The position numbers were made by a program, and so were the translations under genes. This document shows positions 1 through 12,027 of a stretch of 64,000 nt of DNA, piece after piece (within the stretch, counting starts at the first letter, position 1; every line of letters starts with the position of its first letter). The DNA is taken from NCBI GenBank assembly GCA_013400155.1, contig VXBM01000563.1, positions 184,858 through 248,857 of the forward strand. The letters run 5' to 3'. The notes beneath the pieces were generated by a model. That model worked only from the letters and a program-made list of their open reading frames with translations. It did no database searches and was not told the DNA's origin. This DNA comes from Helopsaltes ochotensis (lineage: Eukaryota; Chordata; Aves; Passeriformes; Locustellidae).

Positions 1-75
1 TCCTTCCCCTCCTCTTTCTCCGCGCCGCCTGCGGCCCTGCCCCTCCCTGCCCGCCGCCGCGGCTGTTGCTGACAG
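1..75 (+). other. WDR37: WDR37 exon 1 (5' UTR, partial or complete)
   Basis: A GC-rich segment ends in ACAG followed by GTGAGT at 76, a near-consensus donor. It has no ATG, so it is noncoding. The transcription start is not defined and could lie within or before the window. The assignment rests on its position upstream of exon 2 and on the strong donor in a CpG island. Confidence 0.7.
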
Positions 76-300
76 GTGAGTGCGGGGGCAGCGGGGCGCG
101 GACCCTCCGCCATCTTCGCGGCCGCCCGAGGGGCTGAGGGCTGCGGGGGTCCGGGCGGGGTCCGGGCAGCGGCGGTGGCACCATCGCCGTGGTACCTGCG
201 CCGTGCCGCCGCCGCCGCCCAGGCCCGCGGCACAAACCGAGGCTCCTGCCCGGGTACCCCCTCCCTTGCCCGTCCTATTCCGCTTTATTTCCGCCTGGAA
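1..300 (+). promoter_or_regulatory. CpG-island promoter of WDR37 with YY1-type motif
   Basis: The first 300 bases are rich in C, G and CpG, while the rest of intron 1 is AT-rich. There is no TATA box before the exon 1 donor. CCGCCATCTT at 107-116, just inside intron 1, matches the YY1 site (reverse of AAGATGGCGG) that is typical just downstream of housekeeping starts. In human the same island serves IDI1 in the opposite direction. That arrangement is inferred here because the upstream side is cut off. Confidence 0.7.
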
Positions 301-3300
301 TGACTTGCACGTTCTCCTATAAAAACTCGAAATAACCGAAAATAAGCTCTCCTTCCTCTTCTGTGTGTCGCGGTTTTCGAGCGCTTCCAGCCCGAGGCTG
401 TAGGGATGGTTCCAGGTCTGCGGGTAGGGAAGCCGAGGGTGCTGCTGAGGTGACTCCTCTCGCTAACTTTGTTCGTGTGCCGCTGCGTATCCTAAGGACA
501 GGCCAGGCGTAGAGCCCCGATAGTTTACAGGTGGAGTTCAGATCCTCTGGCACCTGTACGAATGGAGCAAACATGAAACGCCCAGATTTCTGAAGTGGGG
601 CATAGCTAAATGATGAGAGGAGCACCGTTTGTGGTGGTGTGGGGTGAATCTGGCCTTCAGCAGTGGGAGGATGACATGGAAGCGTCCAAGATGGATAAAA
701 GTTGTCTGTGAAGAGCCCTCTTCAGTACTTCTCTCTTTTTCTGAGCTAAAACCCTGTGAAAATAAGTTCGAGGGAAGAACAGATATGCTTAATGTATTCA
801 GAGGTTGAGTGGATGTTAGGTTCCATTCCTTATGCAAAGACGAGGAAAACTTCATTTGAGTTAAGTGTTGATCTGTGGCTCGAAGACTTCTCGGTGTTTG
901 TGAGAAAAGAGAAACTTCTATGTGTGTTTTTATCTCTCTCATGCAGCTTGTCAGATTTATTTTGTTATTGCAGTTAAAGTGGTCTTTCTATAACAGTAAT
1001 GTCATGGAAGGTTTACATAAGTAACTGATGGAACAGCTTCTTTGAAGTGATTCAGTGTCATTGAGTACATCTTGACATGATACAAATGTCTATTGTTCAA
1101 GCACCCGTTTTACAATATTACAACTACATCATTCTCCTTAAACAAATTTCTGAAACTGCTTTCCAAGCAAGACTGCTGTTGGCATTTCTTGGTGTTTTTG
1201 AAAGAGAGCTGATAACTCCAAGAACCCACAAGTATGTTTCCTAATGAGTAGTTTAGATTAGATAATCTTTGTGCGTGGAGTCAGCTCTAACCTGTCTTGT
1301 AATAACTTTAGATGTAGCTTTGTGGGTTGTGGACTTGGGCAATTATTTTAAGAAAAGGTACTGGCACCAAACAGAATTTAAGGCAGAGGCCAGCTGTAAT
1401 GTTGATTGTCTTTTAATGCCAGTTGTTTATGGGTATGTTTGTCCCTGAACTAGGTTTATCACATTATCTAAAGATTCTAAGATGAGACTGCTTCTTTAAT
1501 ATAGACAGGCCCTTTCACCATCTATTTCTTTAATTCAGGACTTCTTTGAAGCATGCAGTCTTTAATATGGACTGAAGTGTTTAAGTTGGTTGGTTCAGTC
1601 ATAAGACATATTGTGTGTTGATAATGGCTTACAAGAAGATCTTACCTCTATGAAATCCTGAAATTGCAAGCCAGAACTAGTATGTGCCAAGTAAGGAGGA
1701 ATTAAGGGGTAAGGAATTTGAGATGAGATTAGAATCATTTTATGTCATGGAATTTTAAGTCTGGGAGCTAAGACTAGTAGGTTGTCTTGTGAGGTGAAAG
1801 CCAGGGTGAGGGTTGTTTTTCTGGAGGCCAACACTTCAAAGCCCTCTGAGGAGAGTTGGTTACTGCTCTGTGAATGACCACTGAGGAATGGATAGGAATC
1901 AGGATGGTCTCCTTGCAAGCCGGAGTGATTTGTGTTTTCTCATCTTCAAGCCATGTGTACTGACTATTTTAGGCTTGGTGTTCAAGATGGTAGGCTGGGT
2001 GCTCACAGTGCTCTTACATGGACTGTTGGTAGGTTCTGTAGTTCTCTGTGCTAGGCCACATGAGGTAATGCTTCAAGAATGTGCTGTGCAGAGATTATTT
2101 TTTGGTGCTTCTGAAGAGCTTGCTAGATGTATTACAGTTAGAGTCGAAATTCCTTGGTTTTGTTCAAGTCTCAAGAACGAAAAGATTCTAAATTACTGGC
2201 AAGTAATATGTTCCCAGATGAAGAGCAATGAAATTAGGGCTGCTGTGTTTGAATAAGACCATAATAGCAATTCATCTAATACATCCATAACAAGTACATA
2301 AATATTAGTTGTTTGGAGACTAGCAGAATAAGATTCTGGCTTCTGAGTGTGGTGCAGTATTTTCTTGAACAAACCTGGTTAAATCGCCTTTGCTCTTGAA
2401 CTTCCTTAGGATTCCTCACCCTCAAGTCTTATATTTGCATCCCTGTGCCTGCATGTCGGCTACTTCTAGGCTGTTAGGGATTTGCTAATACAGAAATGGG
2501 AGCTGCAGTGTCTGCAAAACAGCTGAGGAAATAAAGTACCCTTCAAACATATTTTGAGTTAACCAGCTGTAAGTAATTTAGCAAGACCTGATGCTGTCTG
2601 TTGAATTCTTCAATAAAGTCAGTTCATCAATTTCTATAAATTAAAGAAGATACCATATATACTGATAGGTTACTAACTAGTAATATAGTAGAACCTAAGA
2701 TTATACTGTACCTTGCACCATTTGAACTAGTGGAAACAAGGAGCATCCTCAGCGAGCACAGGTGGCATTTTCACCAAATAGGTCTTAGTCTGATGATTAT
2801 TAGTGGACCCAGGAAGGTTTCTAATATATTAAAAAAAAATCCGAGTCTACTAATTATTGTTGTTTAGTATTAGATAATATAAGCTTGCATGGTGAGAGTA
2901 GCATTTCTCGCTTTAGCAGAGTGTATGGCAGGCTGGGTCAGCCCTGCATTTTGGTGTGACTGCAGCATTTGCTGACATAGTTGAATTAGCAAGATCAAAG
3001 CGTGCTAGCAGCAAAACTGGGCTGGCTTACACTTGGATGTTGGTGTGAGAAGCTTGCCTAGAGTAGGTACTCACTAATGCGTTGAAGTTTTCATCCTTGA
3101 TTTCAGCTGTATAACATACTTAAAATTTATTGGTGCAGCTTCTTTACTCTGCTTTCTGTTGAAAGGAGGTTGTTGCTTTCAGTGGTGGATGCATGCTCTC
3201 CCCTTTTACATTTCGAGGAAGATCCAGTTTCGTTTGAAAGAAAGCTGCACTAAATTTAGTAAAAAAGATCAGTGTTATAATGCTTGAGTGAATTTCACAA

Positions 3301-3704
3301 GGTTTGAGCACACATATTAGTGTTTCTAGCATAATCTGTGATGAGCTGTAATGGTTTTGTTTCCTAAATATTTACATTTAGCAAAACAACTAGTCTTACA
3401 AAGCAGTCTGTTTAGTCTGATCTTTCTCAGGTGTGCTGTAGTCTTGAGGCTTGCATTGAACTAATGGCACTTGAATGTACAGCATCACTGAAGCAAATTG
3501 TTCACTGAAGACCTCAAAATGGAAATTTTACTCCTTTAAATTTGATTTCTTTGCATATTAATAAAGAGTGTAGGGACATATGTTGATACTTAAATTCCCT
3601 TAACTCATGAATAATGCTGTCAAACTGAGTTCCATGTAATTAAGAACTTAATAACTGTAATCATTCTCCTCTCTGTCTGCTTTCCCTCCCTGCTTTGTGG
3701 AAAA

Positions 3705-3731
3705 CCCCCCCCCCAAACCCACACACTCCCC
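3705..3731 (-). repeat. C-run cluster / potential G-quadruplex on the minus strand
   Basis: A run of about ten C is followed by AAA, CCC and a CCCC after a seven-base spacer. On the minus strand this fits the G3+N1-7 quadruplex pattern. No function is implied. Confidence 0.5.
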
Positions 3732-5415
3732 TACATTAACGGGCATCTTTGTATTGTAAGGTTTTAATGCTGCACTAGACAATAATTACTATTGTAAAAT
3801 ACCTTTTATGTAGTATACATGGAAATTTTCTACTATGCCATGTTTGAAAATGGGAGACATGAGATGAAGAGATTTAAGCACACACAAATACACTAAAATG
3901 GTATGGTTATTTTTTTCCATTTGACACAATCATTTAAATAGTAACTATTGCTATTTCTAAACTCTAAAGAAAATGGAGCAGGGAGATGTTGGGGAAGATG
4001 TTGCTGAATCTTCCTGATGCTTTCCCTTTCCAGACTTGTGAGTTGTCTTGAATGAACAAAAAAGGAAATGCAATACTGTAGCCGTTCTGTCTGTGCTCTG
4101 ACACATCTTGAAACAGCTTTTCTCCCTGGCTTCAGCAACATGCATACCCAAGGAATTCTCTCCTTTCAGCAGCCTTCTTGTTCTGTGTTCGAGAGCAGAA
4201 GTAGGCAAGTATGTGTAGTTATTGCTGCAGTGAGTTTTTGAGTCTGGTAAGGCCAGTGTGTGCACTCTTTGTTGGTGCTGTTTCTCTGTTGTAGCTGACT
4301 AAAACAGTAATTGTTACACATCTGCTCTTTACTGTTACTCTGATGAAATATTTCCTGTGACTGAGTACATCTGTTACAGAAAGGTAGGTGGTGGAACTTT
4401 AATTTAACACTCTGTAAAATATCCTGTGAGTTTAATTAAACAGCATATCTGAAATATTGCAGTATCTTTGCATTCAGCAGGTAGTAACCACCTGTGGTCT
4501 AGATGTTTTCTGGGACATCTTTTCCTCCCCTACTTCTGCAGATTTACATTGTTAGAAAGGTTCTCTTGAGGTTTTGACAGATCATTGTGTGAAGTCTATG
4601 CAAATTAGTATTTTCCAAACCGACTGAGCAGAATAGCTCAGTATGTGTCTTAATCTCACTTTTTAGTAATACAGTACTTGTGAATTGCCACCCTTAGTGA
4701 AAATAGTTAAGTAGCACAATACACTTCCTCCTTTTCCCCTCCTCTCCCTTTTTTCTCAGGAAGTACTTTTGTTCAGCCTTTTTTATGCTTGATTGCTATT
4801 TTTAAGCTTCTATGAATTTAGTTTCATTTGATTCAGGAAGCAAGATTCCAATACTTGGTGTTTTTTCCATCCTACTTGGGGCATTACTGAGTAGAAGGAA
4901 AGTGACCTTAGTGAATTTTTCTTTTCAGAACCCATTTGGAATACTGGAAAGTTAAGATTACGATTAACTATATCTGGCTAATCATATATAATGGATTGTT
5001 TTGAAGTACTTTTTTCTTACTTGGTTTGACTGGGATTTGATGCCTAGCCTTGACTTATGTTTATGTTTTCCCTCATCTCCCCTCTCCTGTTGTCTGGTGT
5101 GTTCTAACTACAAAAATTTCAAAAATTTGAAAGACTTTGACTGGTTTGTGTACTACTGACTGTTTCACTAATCAATATTTAATATGGTTTTCATAGGATA
5201 TGTAACATGACACTGATATTCTGGACAGGTAATTTTCATTGTTTGAAAACCTTACCTAATAAGGGGAATCAGGTAACTGCTAGAAATGAGCACCTTATTT
5301 TTTTAGCATCATATTGCCAAGGATCTGTTTTGAAATCTATTCTTGAAAAACCTAGAGCTTCTTACTGCTGCAATTAGAATCAGAGGAGTTCTGAAATTGT
5401 CAAAGTGAAGTTAAT

Positions 5416-5895
5416 ATTTAAAGGGACACTGTCACTATTTTAAAACTGAATTTAAATCCTTGTTATAAAAAACCCTCTTTGATTATTGCTCCCTTACTCA
5501 AAGTTTGTAAGGCTGTTTGGTGGGATTCAGAACAATAACATTAAAGGCAGTGAAGCTATTCCCCTTAGCTTCTCCTTCCCATCCTCTGTATGCACATGCC
5601 TGCTTGTGGCCTCTCTGGTTTCAGCTTTGCTGTGGCTGCCGAGCCTGGGAACAGCTGCATGTTTGCCCTCTCCAGAACGTGCATGGGTGGTGTGTCATGC
5701 TGCTGCATGAGGAGAGGGCAGTCCCTGGCAGTGACACTGGCTGCAGGTGAAGTGCTGCTACCAAACAGAGACGGTTTCCTACCCAGTCTGCTCCGTTTGC
5801 TCACGAGCTGCCAAAGCAGAACTTCAATGTAGTGAACGTGAGAATTTCACTCTGCAAAGATGTAATCTCATGCCTATGACTGTGTCCCTTTAAAT
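5416..5895. mobile_element. Candidate nonautonomous DNA transposon with terminal inverted repeats
   Basis: ATTTAAAGGGACACTGTCA at 5416-5434 is mirrored by TGACTGTGTCCCTTTAAAT at 5877-5895; 18 of 19 positions pair when reverse-complemented. The ends can be read as TTAA followed by AGGGACAC, the TTAA target preference of piggyBac-like elements, or as a TTTAAA palindrome. The 480-bp interior has no transposase frame. The middle (about 5570-5830) is more GC-rich than its surroundings. I cannot name the family. Confidence 0.45.
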
Positions 5896-5934
5896 TCTAT
5901 GTGCTAGAGTGTATAGCTGCCAAATCTGTGTGTA

Positions 5935-6665
5935 CTGATGCTGAGTGCTGCAGCTGATTCGTCGAGGGAAGGGATAGCACCCAGAGACCCCATGGCAGGC
6001 TTCAGGAGTGGGCCCGTGCAAACCTCATGAAGTTCAACAGGCCAACTGCAAGGTCCTGTACCTTGTGTTGGAGCAGTCCCCGATATCAGTGCAGGCTGGA
6101 GGGTGAACAGATTGAGAGCAGGCCAGCAGAGAGGGACCTGGGCCGGTACTGGGGTATGAAAAGCCAGACGTGAGGCAGAAATGTGTGCATGCAGCCAATG
6201 ACAGGCACAAGAAGATGAGGATCTGTTAGAACTGGTCCAGGGAGCCACAAAAGTTATCAGAGTGCTGCAAACCTCTTCTGTGAAAAAACAAGCTGAGAAA
6301 AGATGGCGTTTTAGCCCAAGAGGATTCTCTGGGGAGACTTTATCAGGGTCTTTCAATACTTAAAGGGAACTTCGGAGAAAGGCAGACTTTTTACCAGGTC
6401 CTACAGTGATATGACAAGGGATAATGATTTTAACCTAAAAGAGGGTAGATTGAGATGAAATAGAATTTTTTACAGTGAGGATGGTGAAATGTGGGCACAG
6501 GTTGCCAGAGAGGCAGTGGATTCCCCACCCATGGAAACATTCAAGGTCAGGTTGGAGAGGGCTCTGAGCAACCTGATGCGGATAAAGATGTCCCTGCCCA
6601 TTGCAGAGGAGTGCAATTAGATGACCCTTAAAGGTCCCTTCCAGTGCAAATCATTCTGTGATTTT
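5935..6665 (+). mobile_element. CR1 LINE fragment, 3' part (+)
   Basis: This matches the CR1 ORF2 end and 3' UTR as I know it: a 'gcagctgattcg...aggagtgggcccgtgcaaac' segment, then 'gggataatgattttaacctaaaagagggtagatt', then 'cacaggttgccagagaggcagtgg', and a terminal 'aaggtcccttccagtgcaaatcattctgtgatt'. It is 5' truncated, as is usual for LINEs, and carries several internal deletions and stops. It is an old copy. Confidence 0.88.
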
Positions 6666-6841
6666 ATTAAGCACTCAATAAAAGGATATTGCTCAGTAAC
6701 ATCATCCAAAATGAAATAGTTTGGCAGAAAGAGCAAGTGGAAACTCACATAGTTAAAACAATGGCTGGTAAGGCATAAGTTGCATTAACATCTTTGTGTC
6801 TAACAGTTCAAGAGCCACATCTGGCAGGGTTTAGAAATTGC

Positions 6842-6877
6842 CTTTTTTTTTTTTTTTTTTTTTTTATTTTTTTTTTT

Positions 6878-6914
<37 letters not shown>
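6842..6914. repeat. Long T tract (about 73 nt, rare A)
   Basis: This is almost pure T, broken by two isolated A residues, and is followed by AACCCCCCTCC. Read on the minus strand it would be a poly(A) stretch, but no AATAAA lies just before it and no retrocopied gene is recognisable. A simple repeat is the best description. The length is likely polymorphic and error-prone in assembly. Confidence 0.85.
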
Positions 6915-6918
<4 letters not shown>

Positions 6919-8264
6919 CCCCTCCACCCCTGGATCTTAAGTGAAATGGTGTTAATGGATTTATGGGATTATATGTAGCTATGTGTATGAATAAAACTGT
7001 CTTAACAAATCTGCCTGGGTGCACACTGATGCTTCTGGCCTTAAAAATGTAATCCCAAACTGCAGGATATGGTAACTAAAAGCCATTGAATGTGTGGTTC
7101 CCAAGGGAGATAGGAAGCAGGGTGGAAGAGGGGAGAATATATATATGTGTGCTGGGAACTGATCCTTTTTGAAAAATAGAAATGTGATGAGCACGGAAAA
7201 CCTGTTCCTCATTCTTGACCATATGTCCATGAACAGGAAAATACTTAGTGAAGCCCAGAAAATAGGCAATAACTGTTAATGGGATGGACTTAAAAAAATT
7301 TTTTTAGAGGAATCTAGTAGCCACAGTGAATAGCAGAATTTAGGCAAATAAGGAACTACCCAATCTAGTTTTTTCTAGTCTCTTCTTTAATTTGTGAATA
7401 TAGCCTTTTAGTTACTACTGATTAATCACACATAAAAAGCTCTGATGGGATTAGGTGCAGGAGAGGACTCTGTGGAATCCAGAGGATATGAAAAAAAATT
7501 TTTAGTACAATACAGGTCACTGGTGCAACCTAAATTTTATTATAGATTCACTATGGAATTGGTGTCAGGTTACTGGAACTCGGTTGTTCCAAAAGCTAAT
7601 TAAAATACCAAGTTTTTTAATAAGGATGGATCGGCATTAAAATCTTAACTAAATCTAGTCTCATTTTTGATACAAATTTCAGTATCTTTATACATTTTCA
7701 TTTTGTGATATAAAACCCAAAAGAGATTTCAAGCTCTCGTTATTCACGGTGCATACTGTGTTTTTAGTAAAGGTATGCTTTTCCTTGGCTTTGTGATCTG
7801 TTAAAGAGCTGAAAACACCATGGCAAAGCCCTGAAGTGGTTAATGCCTGATCTTGTTAATAGCGATGGTGCTCATTCCTAGCGTGAGATCCAGCGTGTTG
7901 GCGGATCTTAAATTGGAAGTGGCCCTGGGTTTGGTTTAAATTTTCTCTGATCAACTTATTTAAAAGGAAGCTCAGTTGCCTGGTTAGCTTTGCCAACTCT
8001 GCTCTCCTATTTCTCTGCAGGCTATTGCACCTATTTTACGTTTTAATTGTTGTTTCAGAAATGATTTATGCTGGAGAATGAATTTTTATTTTGTTCTCAT
8101 TGTGCACAATTGAAAAATCTTGGGTAATCAATCCTGAAAATTTGAAATGTTTAACAACTGGTACCCCATGAAACAAAAAACAATTTCTGTTGAATGTCAG
8201 GTTTAAATTTAAAAAATCCTGTAATTAAATGTTTGAAAAAATAAGATTTTGACAGTAAAGAGCC

Positions 8265-8355
8265 TATTCTCCATATTTATGCAATCAAACATAATTTGAT
8301 TTTTCATATATATTCTCCACACTTATGCAATAAATCAGACATAATTTGATTTTTC
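8265..8355. repeat. Imperfect tandem direct repeat, two copies of about 41-45 bp
   Basis: 8265-8305 and 8311-8355 both start TATTCTCCA, pass through TTATGCAAT and end CATAATTTGATTTTTC. They differ by a few substitutions and a 4-base indel. This looks like an old local duplication inside intron 1. Confidence 0.85.
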
Positions 8356-9115
8356 TTAAACAGGGGAAGCAGTAGCTCATACATGGTAATACTGTTTGGA
8401 GATACTGTCAGGTGTTTTTAGGCATATTAAAATGCATATATTTGGCTTTATCAAGGTGACAGAAATGAACCACATCACCAGCAGCCTGTTAAGTCAGGTG
8501 CACTTTGACTACCCTCCTAAGTTCATGGACATTTTCACTATTAAGGGAAGTGAAAACATGAGCTGCCAAAAATGGTGGAAGGTAGTTTTCAGAACTTCGG
8601 TCATGAAAATTAATTTCTGCTTATGTCTGAACAAGGACATCTGTTAAATTTTGTAGCAGTGCCTGAAGTTGAATAATACATTTTTAACCTGACAGTGTCC
8701 CTAAATTACCATGTTTGCTTTCATTTTCCAGCTGGGTTTTAATTTTGCATGCATTTCAGTGAACTATAGTATGCATAATAGTTGTTTCCTGGAAGCATTT
8801 TGGGGCTGTCTCTGCTGGTGTTCTCCAAAATGAGCAAGGAAGTGGAATTTATTTTCCTTTTGTGGAGGTTTGTTAGCTAATGAATAAATAATGCAGAAGC
8901 AATTCCACTTTATTTACATATATGCATATGGTTTTGAATTAATGTTGTTTGAAGAACAGCTGTAAGTAAGAGGGGTCTCTTCTTTTTAATGACAACTCAA
9001 ACAACTCCCAAGTTTAGTAGAACTAAATACTTCCATTTTGAGAGGAATACTTAAATTGTGGTTCGTTTGGCAAAGCAATTTGTAATGTGCAATGCTTGTC
9101 CATAGTTTATCACAG

Positions 9116-9145
9116 GAGCCTCTGTGAAGCTGTTTTTTTGAAGTA
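9116..9145 (+). other. WDR37: WDR37 exon 2, 5' UTR part
   Basis: Thirty bases lie between the likely acceptor and the ATG. An in-frame TGA at 9125-9127 precedes the ATG at 9146, so translation cannot begin further upstream in this frame. Position -3 is G, an acceptable Kozak context. Confidence 0.65.
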
Positions 9146-9283
9146 ATGCCAATAGAAAGTGGAAGTTGTGCATCTGCTCGCCAAGCAAAGCAGAAACGTA
9201 AATCCCACAGCCTTTCCATTCGAAGAACCAACAGTTCCGAGCAGGAACGGGCGGGACTGCAGAGAGACATGTTGGAAGGGCAG
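9146..9283 (+). CDS. WDR37: WDR37 coding exon 2 (residues 1-46)
   Basis: This encodes the start methionine and the basic N-terminus, including KQKRKSHSLSIRRTN at about residues 15-29, which could act as a nuclear-type basic patch (inference). It ends phase 0 at CAG before GTAAGG. Compared with human as I recall it, only a few positions differ, for instance GLQRD where human has GLPRD. The segment is predicted to be disordered and Ser/Arg/Lys-rich, with no WD repeat. Confidence 0.97.
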
Positions 9284-11930
9284 GTAAGGTGATGCTTGGG
9301 AGCTTGCATCACTTGTTTGTGTTTTCTATGGGGACAAGCTACACAAACTTAAATATTGAAATATGTCCACTAAAGCTGCAGGAAAAACAGACTCTGTTGC
9401 TTGTAAGTGCTCACTGCCTTTGGAGATTGATGTGGATGTTGACAGTGTTTCAGGTTGTGTTGAGACCTGTGGAAGTTATCAGCTGCTGTGTATTCTTACA
9501 TGAATGATAAAGCCATAAAACAGTGTAAACCCCAGCCTGTTTAGTCACTGCAACCTCTCCCCCCTACCTGCAAAAGAAAAAGTTCAAGGTTGATTCTTGC
9601 TTTCATAAGTTTGCATTTGGAACAGTAGCAGCCCAGAATTATGAATAAACCAAACTTCTTCTGATGACTCTGATAGGGAAAATATTAGTTGGAACGCTGT
9701 TCTGCATTCCTTTCCATAAAGTAAACAAATACTGCCTGCCTGACAGAAGTGTGAGCTAACTCAGATTTTTGTTTGTGTGGGTTTGTTTTTTATTTGGCTC
9801 AAATGAAGGTTTGCTCTTCTGTGATTAAACCTAAGGGAAAGAACAGCAGCCACTGATTCTGTAGCTTTCTTAATCACGTCAGTGCAGTGGGTGCAATCTG
9901 GACTTGGAGCGTTGCACCTAAAAATTCTGAGATTACCTGTAGGTAAGGCTTCTGTCAGAAGCAGCTCTGGCAAAGATAAGCAAATACCAGTTTAAAAAGT
10001 ATTTATTGTCAAATTGACTATGCAGTGTTAGTGTGGGATGGGCAAAGATGATGCAAAACTTGATTTTTATCAGACAGTTGGTTTGAAATACAAATGGAGT
10101 TTGGCTATGAGAAACCTCACACTGAAGTCGGCAGATACGCTGAAGGGAAAACCTGGTGTTTTCTCACTGTTGTGACTGGTTTTTTTTAATTGAATCTATT
10201 TTTTCAGTAAATCATAGCATTAGTTTTCTGGGAATTAGCAGAGCCTGGGCTTTGCTTCTAGTCATCTAGAAGTTGGAGAATGCAAGTACTTGGATAAAAA
10301 ACTCTTCATGCATTTGGAACTACAGCAGCATTACTTCAGGAAAGGCGTGAAGGGCAGCTGAGAGGTCAAGACATGCTGTCACACCTGCATAGCAAACCAA
10401 AATGTTAAGCTGTTTTATTATTTCTTTGCAAACTCTAAGTGTATTATGCTTCAATGCATAAATGTTTAAAATATTTTATCTATCACCTTGTTTGATTTTG
10501 TTGACCTTGAGCAGCTAGGTGGCAGATTCTATCAAGTAGAGAGTATTAATGCCCCTTCACAGTGGAGTTCTAAACCGCATGAGATCTAGCTAAGGACTTT
10601 TGCAGATAAAGAGATAACATTATTGCATGCTGTTTTAATAAGCTGTTTTAAATAATGCCTACTTTAAAGAGAGGAAAGGAAGTGAATGCATTTTACTATG
10701 TTGGTTACTTCATTACAAGTTTAGATTTGATTATACTTTCAGGCTTTGAGAAGTGGTTTGAAAAACTTCCCTACATTTCCTCTTTAGTTGCAAAAGTTGT
10801 AGGATAAGTTAGTTTCTTTCATAACTTTACTTTAAGAAATTATTGGGTAATTGAATTAGAAATAATTCTTCTAACTTCAGTATTTCTCTTATTAGTGTTT
10901 AATGTATTTAGTATTTTTGTTTAATCAGTTATGTACCAGGTTGGCTTTAATTAGGATCTGTTTTCCTTCTGGTTGTCTGTGAATGCCTGAACAAAAGTAC
11001 TCTCCTAACAAGGGGGAGGCAGATAAGGAAAGGAATGATGTAGGGGGCCTTAAGGAGCATGGTCCCACTACTTCCAACACAGTGCCACAGCTTCAGCCAG
11101 CTGTGAACCTGTGTAAAACTGTGCACAAAGCAGGTGTGCTCTGTATCATGGCTATGAGTGCTTTCCCTTGCTCTCTCTTTAAAACTTTGGAAATAACTTA
11201 CACAGTCAGGGTCAGGGCTGCCTTTCCCGCTGTCCCTGCAGACAATTCCCGGGGCTGTGGCGGAAGGTGACTCAGTTAAGTGAAAACTTTTTTAAAAAGA
11301 AGTTTATAGCTGGCTATAAACTATTAGGTAAAGAGTAAGTGTAGTAGGCCAATTTACATTTTGTGGTCTATGAGCAGCTGAAGAATAGAATGCTTGAGTA
11401 ATATCTGGGGAGGGAAGGATTAGAAACTGTAGTTTTCTTCACACTTGGGTTAGTGACAAAAGTACATAAATGTTAAAAATACATTTAAAATTTTAGTTTG
11501 TCTTAAGCTTTGGTAATAAGATGCATTGTGTCCACAACTTTCTAACCCATTGCATAGTCAACTTTTGAATTACTTTATCAAAGGTATTTTTTCTTGAACT
11601 GGAAACATATTGATATTAAAATTTTTTCACTTTCCATTTTTTAAATGAATTGTACATTTATCTTGATTTTATAATTTTTCTCTACTAAAGAAAACCAAAC
11701 CAAATACCATAGGGGATTTGAATTCTATCGTGCGAAAGAAAAATAATATATAAAATGAATAACTTTGTGATGCACAGAGCTATTTGTTTTGTGTTCTACA
11801 CTAGCAGTAGTTTTAATTTTCCTCCTTGCTGGGACATGGAGATAACTGTTAAAATCAGTACAAGATTGAAGAGTAATTTTATCAGCTGTATGTAAAGAAA
11901 AATAAAACCCCCCAATATTTTGCTTCCTAG
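9284..11930 (+). other. WDR37: WDR37 intron 2
   Basis: The donor is GTAAGG and the acceptor TTGCTTCCTAG. This is AT-rich unique sequence with no repeat, RNA gene or exon that I recognise. The open frame at 10983-11270 shows no family signature. Confidence 0.85.
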
Positions 11931-12027
11931 GATTCTAAGTTACCATCTGCTGTCCGGAATACACTCCTTGAACTTTTTGGACAAATAGAGCGGGAATTTG
12001 AAAACCTGTATATTGAAAATTTGGAAT
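11931..12027 (+). CDS. WDR37: WDR37 coding exon 3 (residues 47-79)
   Basis: This encodes DSKLPSAVRNTLLELFGQIE, then REFENLYIENLE, and ends phase 1. The Leu/Glu-rich pattern from about residue 57 onward looks like the start of an amphipathic helix or coiled coil that continues into exon 4. It is almost invariant relative to human as I recall it. Coiled-coil function (partner binding or oligomerisation) is inference. Confidence 0.96.

Larger units (their letters stand above)
76..9115 (+). other. WDR37: WDR37 intron 1 (about 9 kb)
   Basis: The acceptor is probably at 9114-9115 (tttatcacag), with an alternative at 9104-9105. The intron is AT-rich and I see no exon in it. It holds a candidate inverted-repeat transposon (5416-5895), a CR1 fragment (5935-6665), a long T tract (6842-6914) and an imperfect direct repeat (8265-8355). 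Short open frames inside it show no recognisable protein. Confidence 0.8.

Noticed and set aside
76..322. Open frames in the first 300 bases
   Set aside because: They start at or after the exon 1 donor and are GC-rich intron sequence; the WDR37 ATG is in exon 2.
5904..6356. 150-codon minus-strand frame
   Set aside because: It is the antisense of a CR1 fragment.
6800..7024. Lys-rich minus-strand frame
   Set aside because: Translation of the T tract only.
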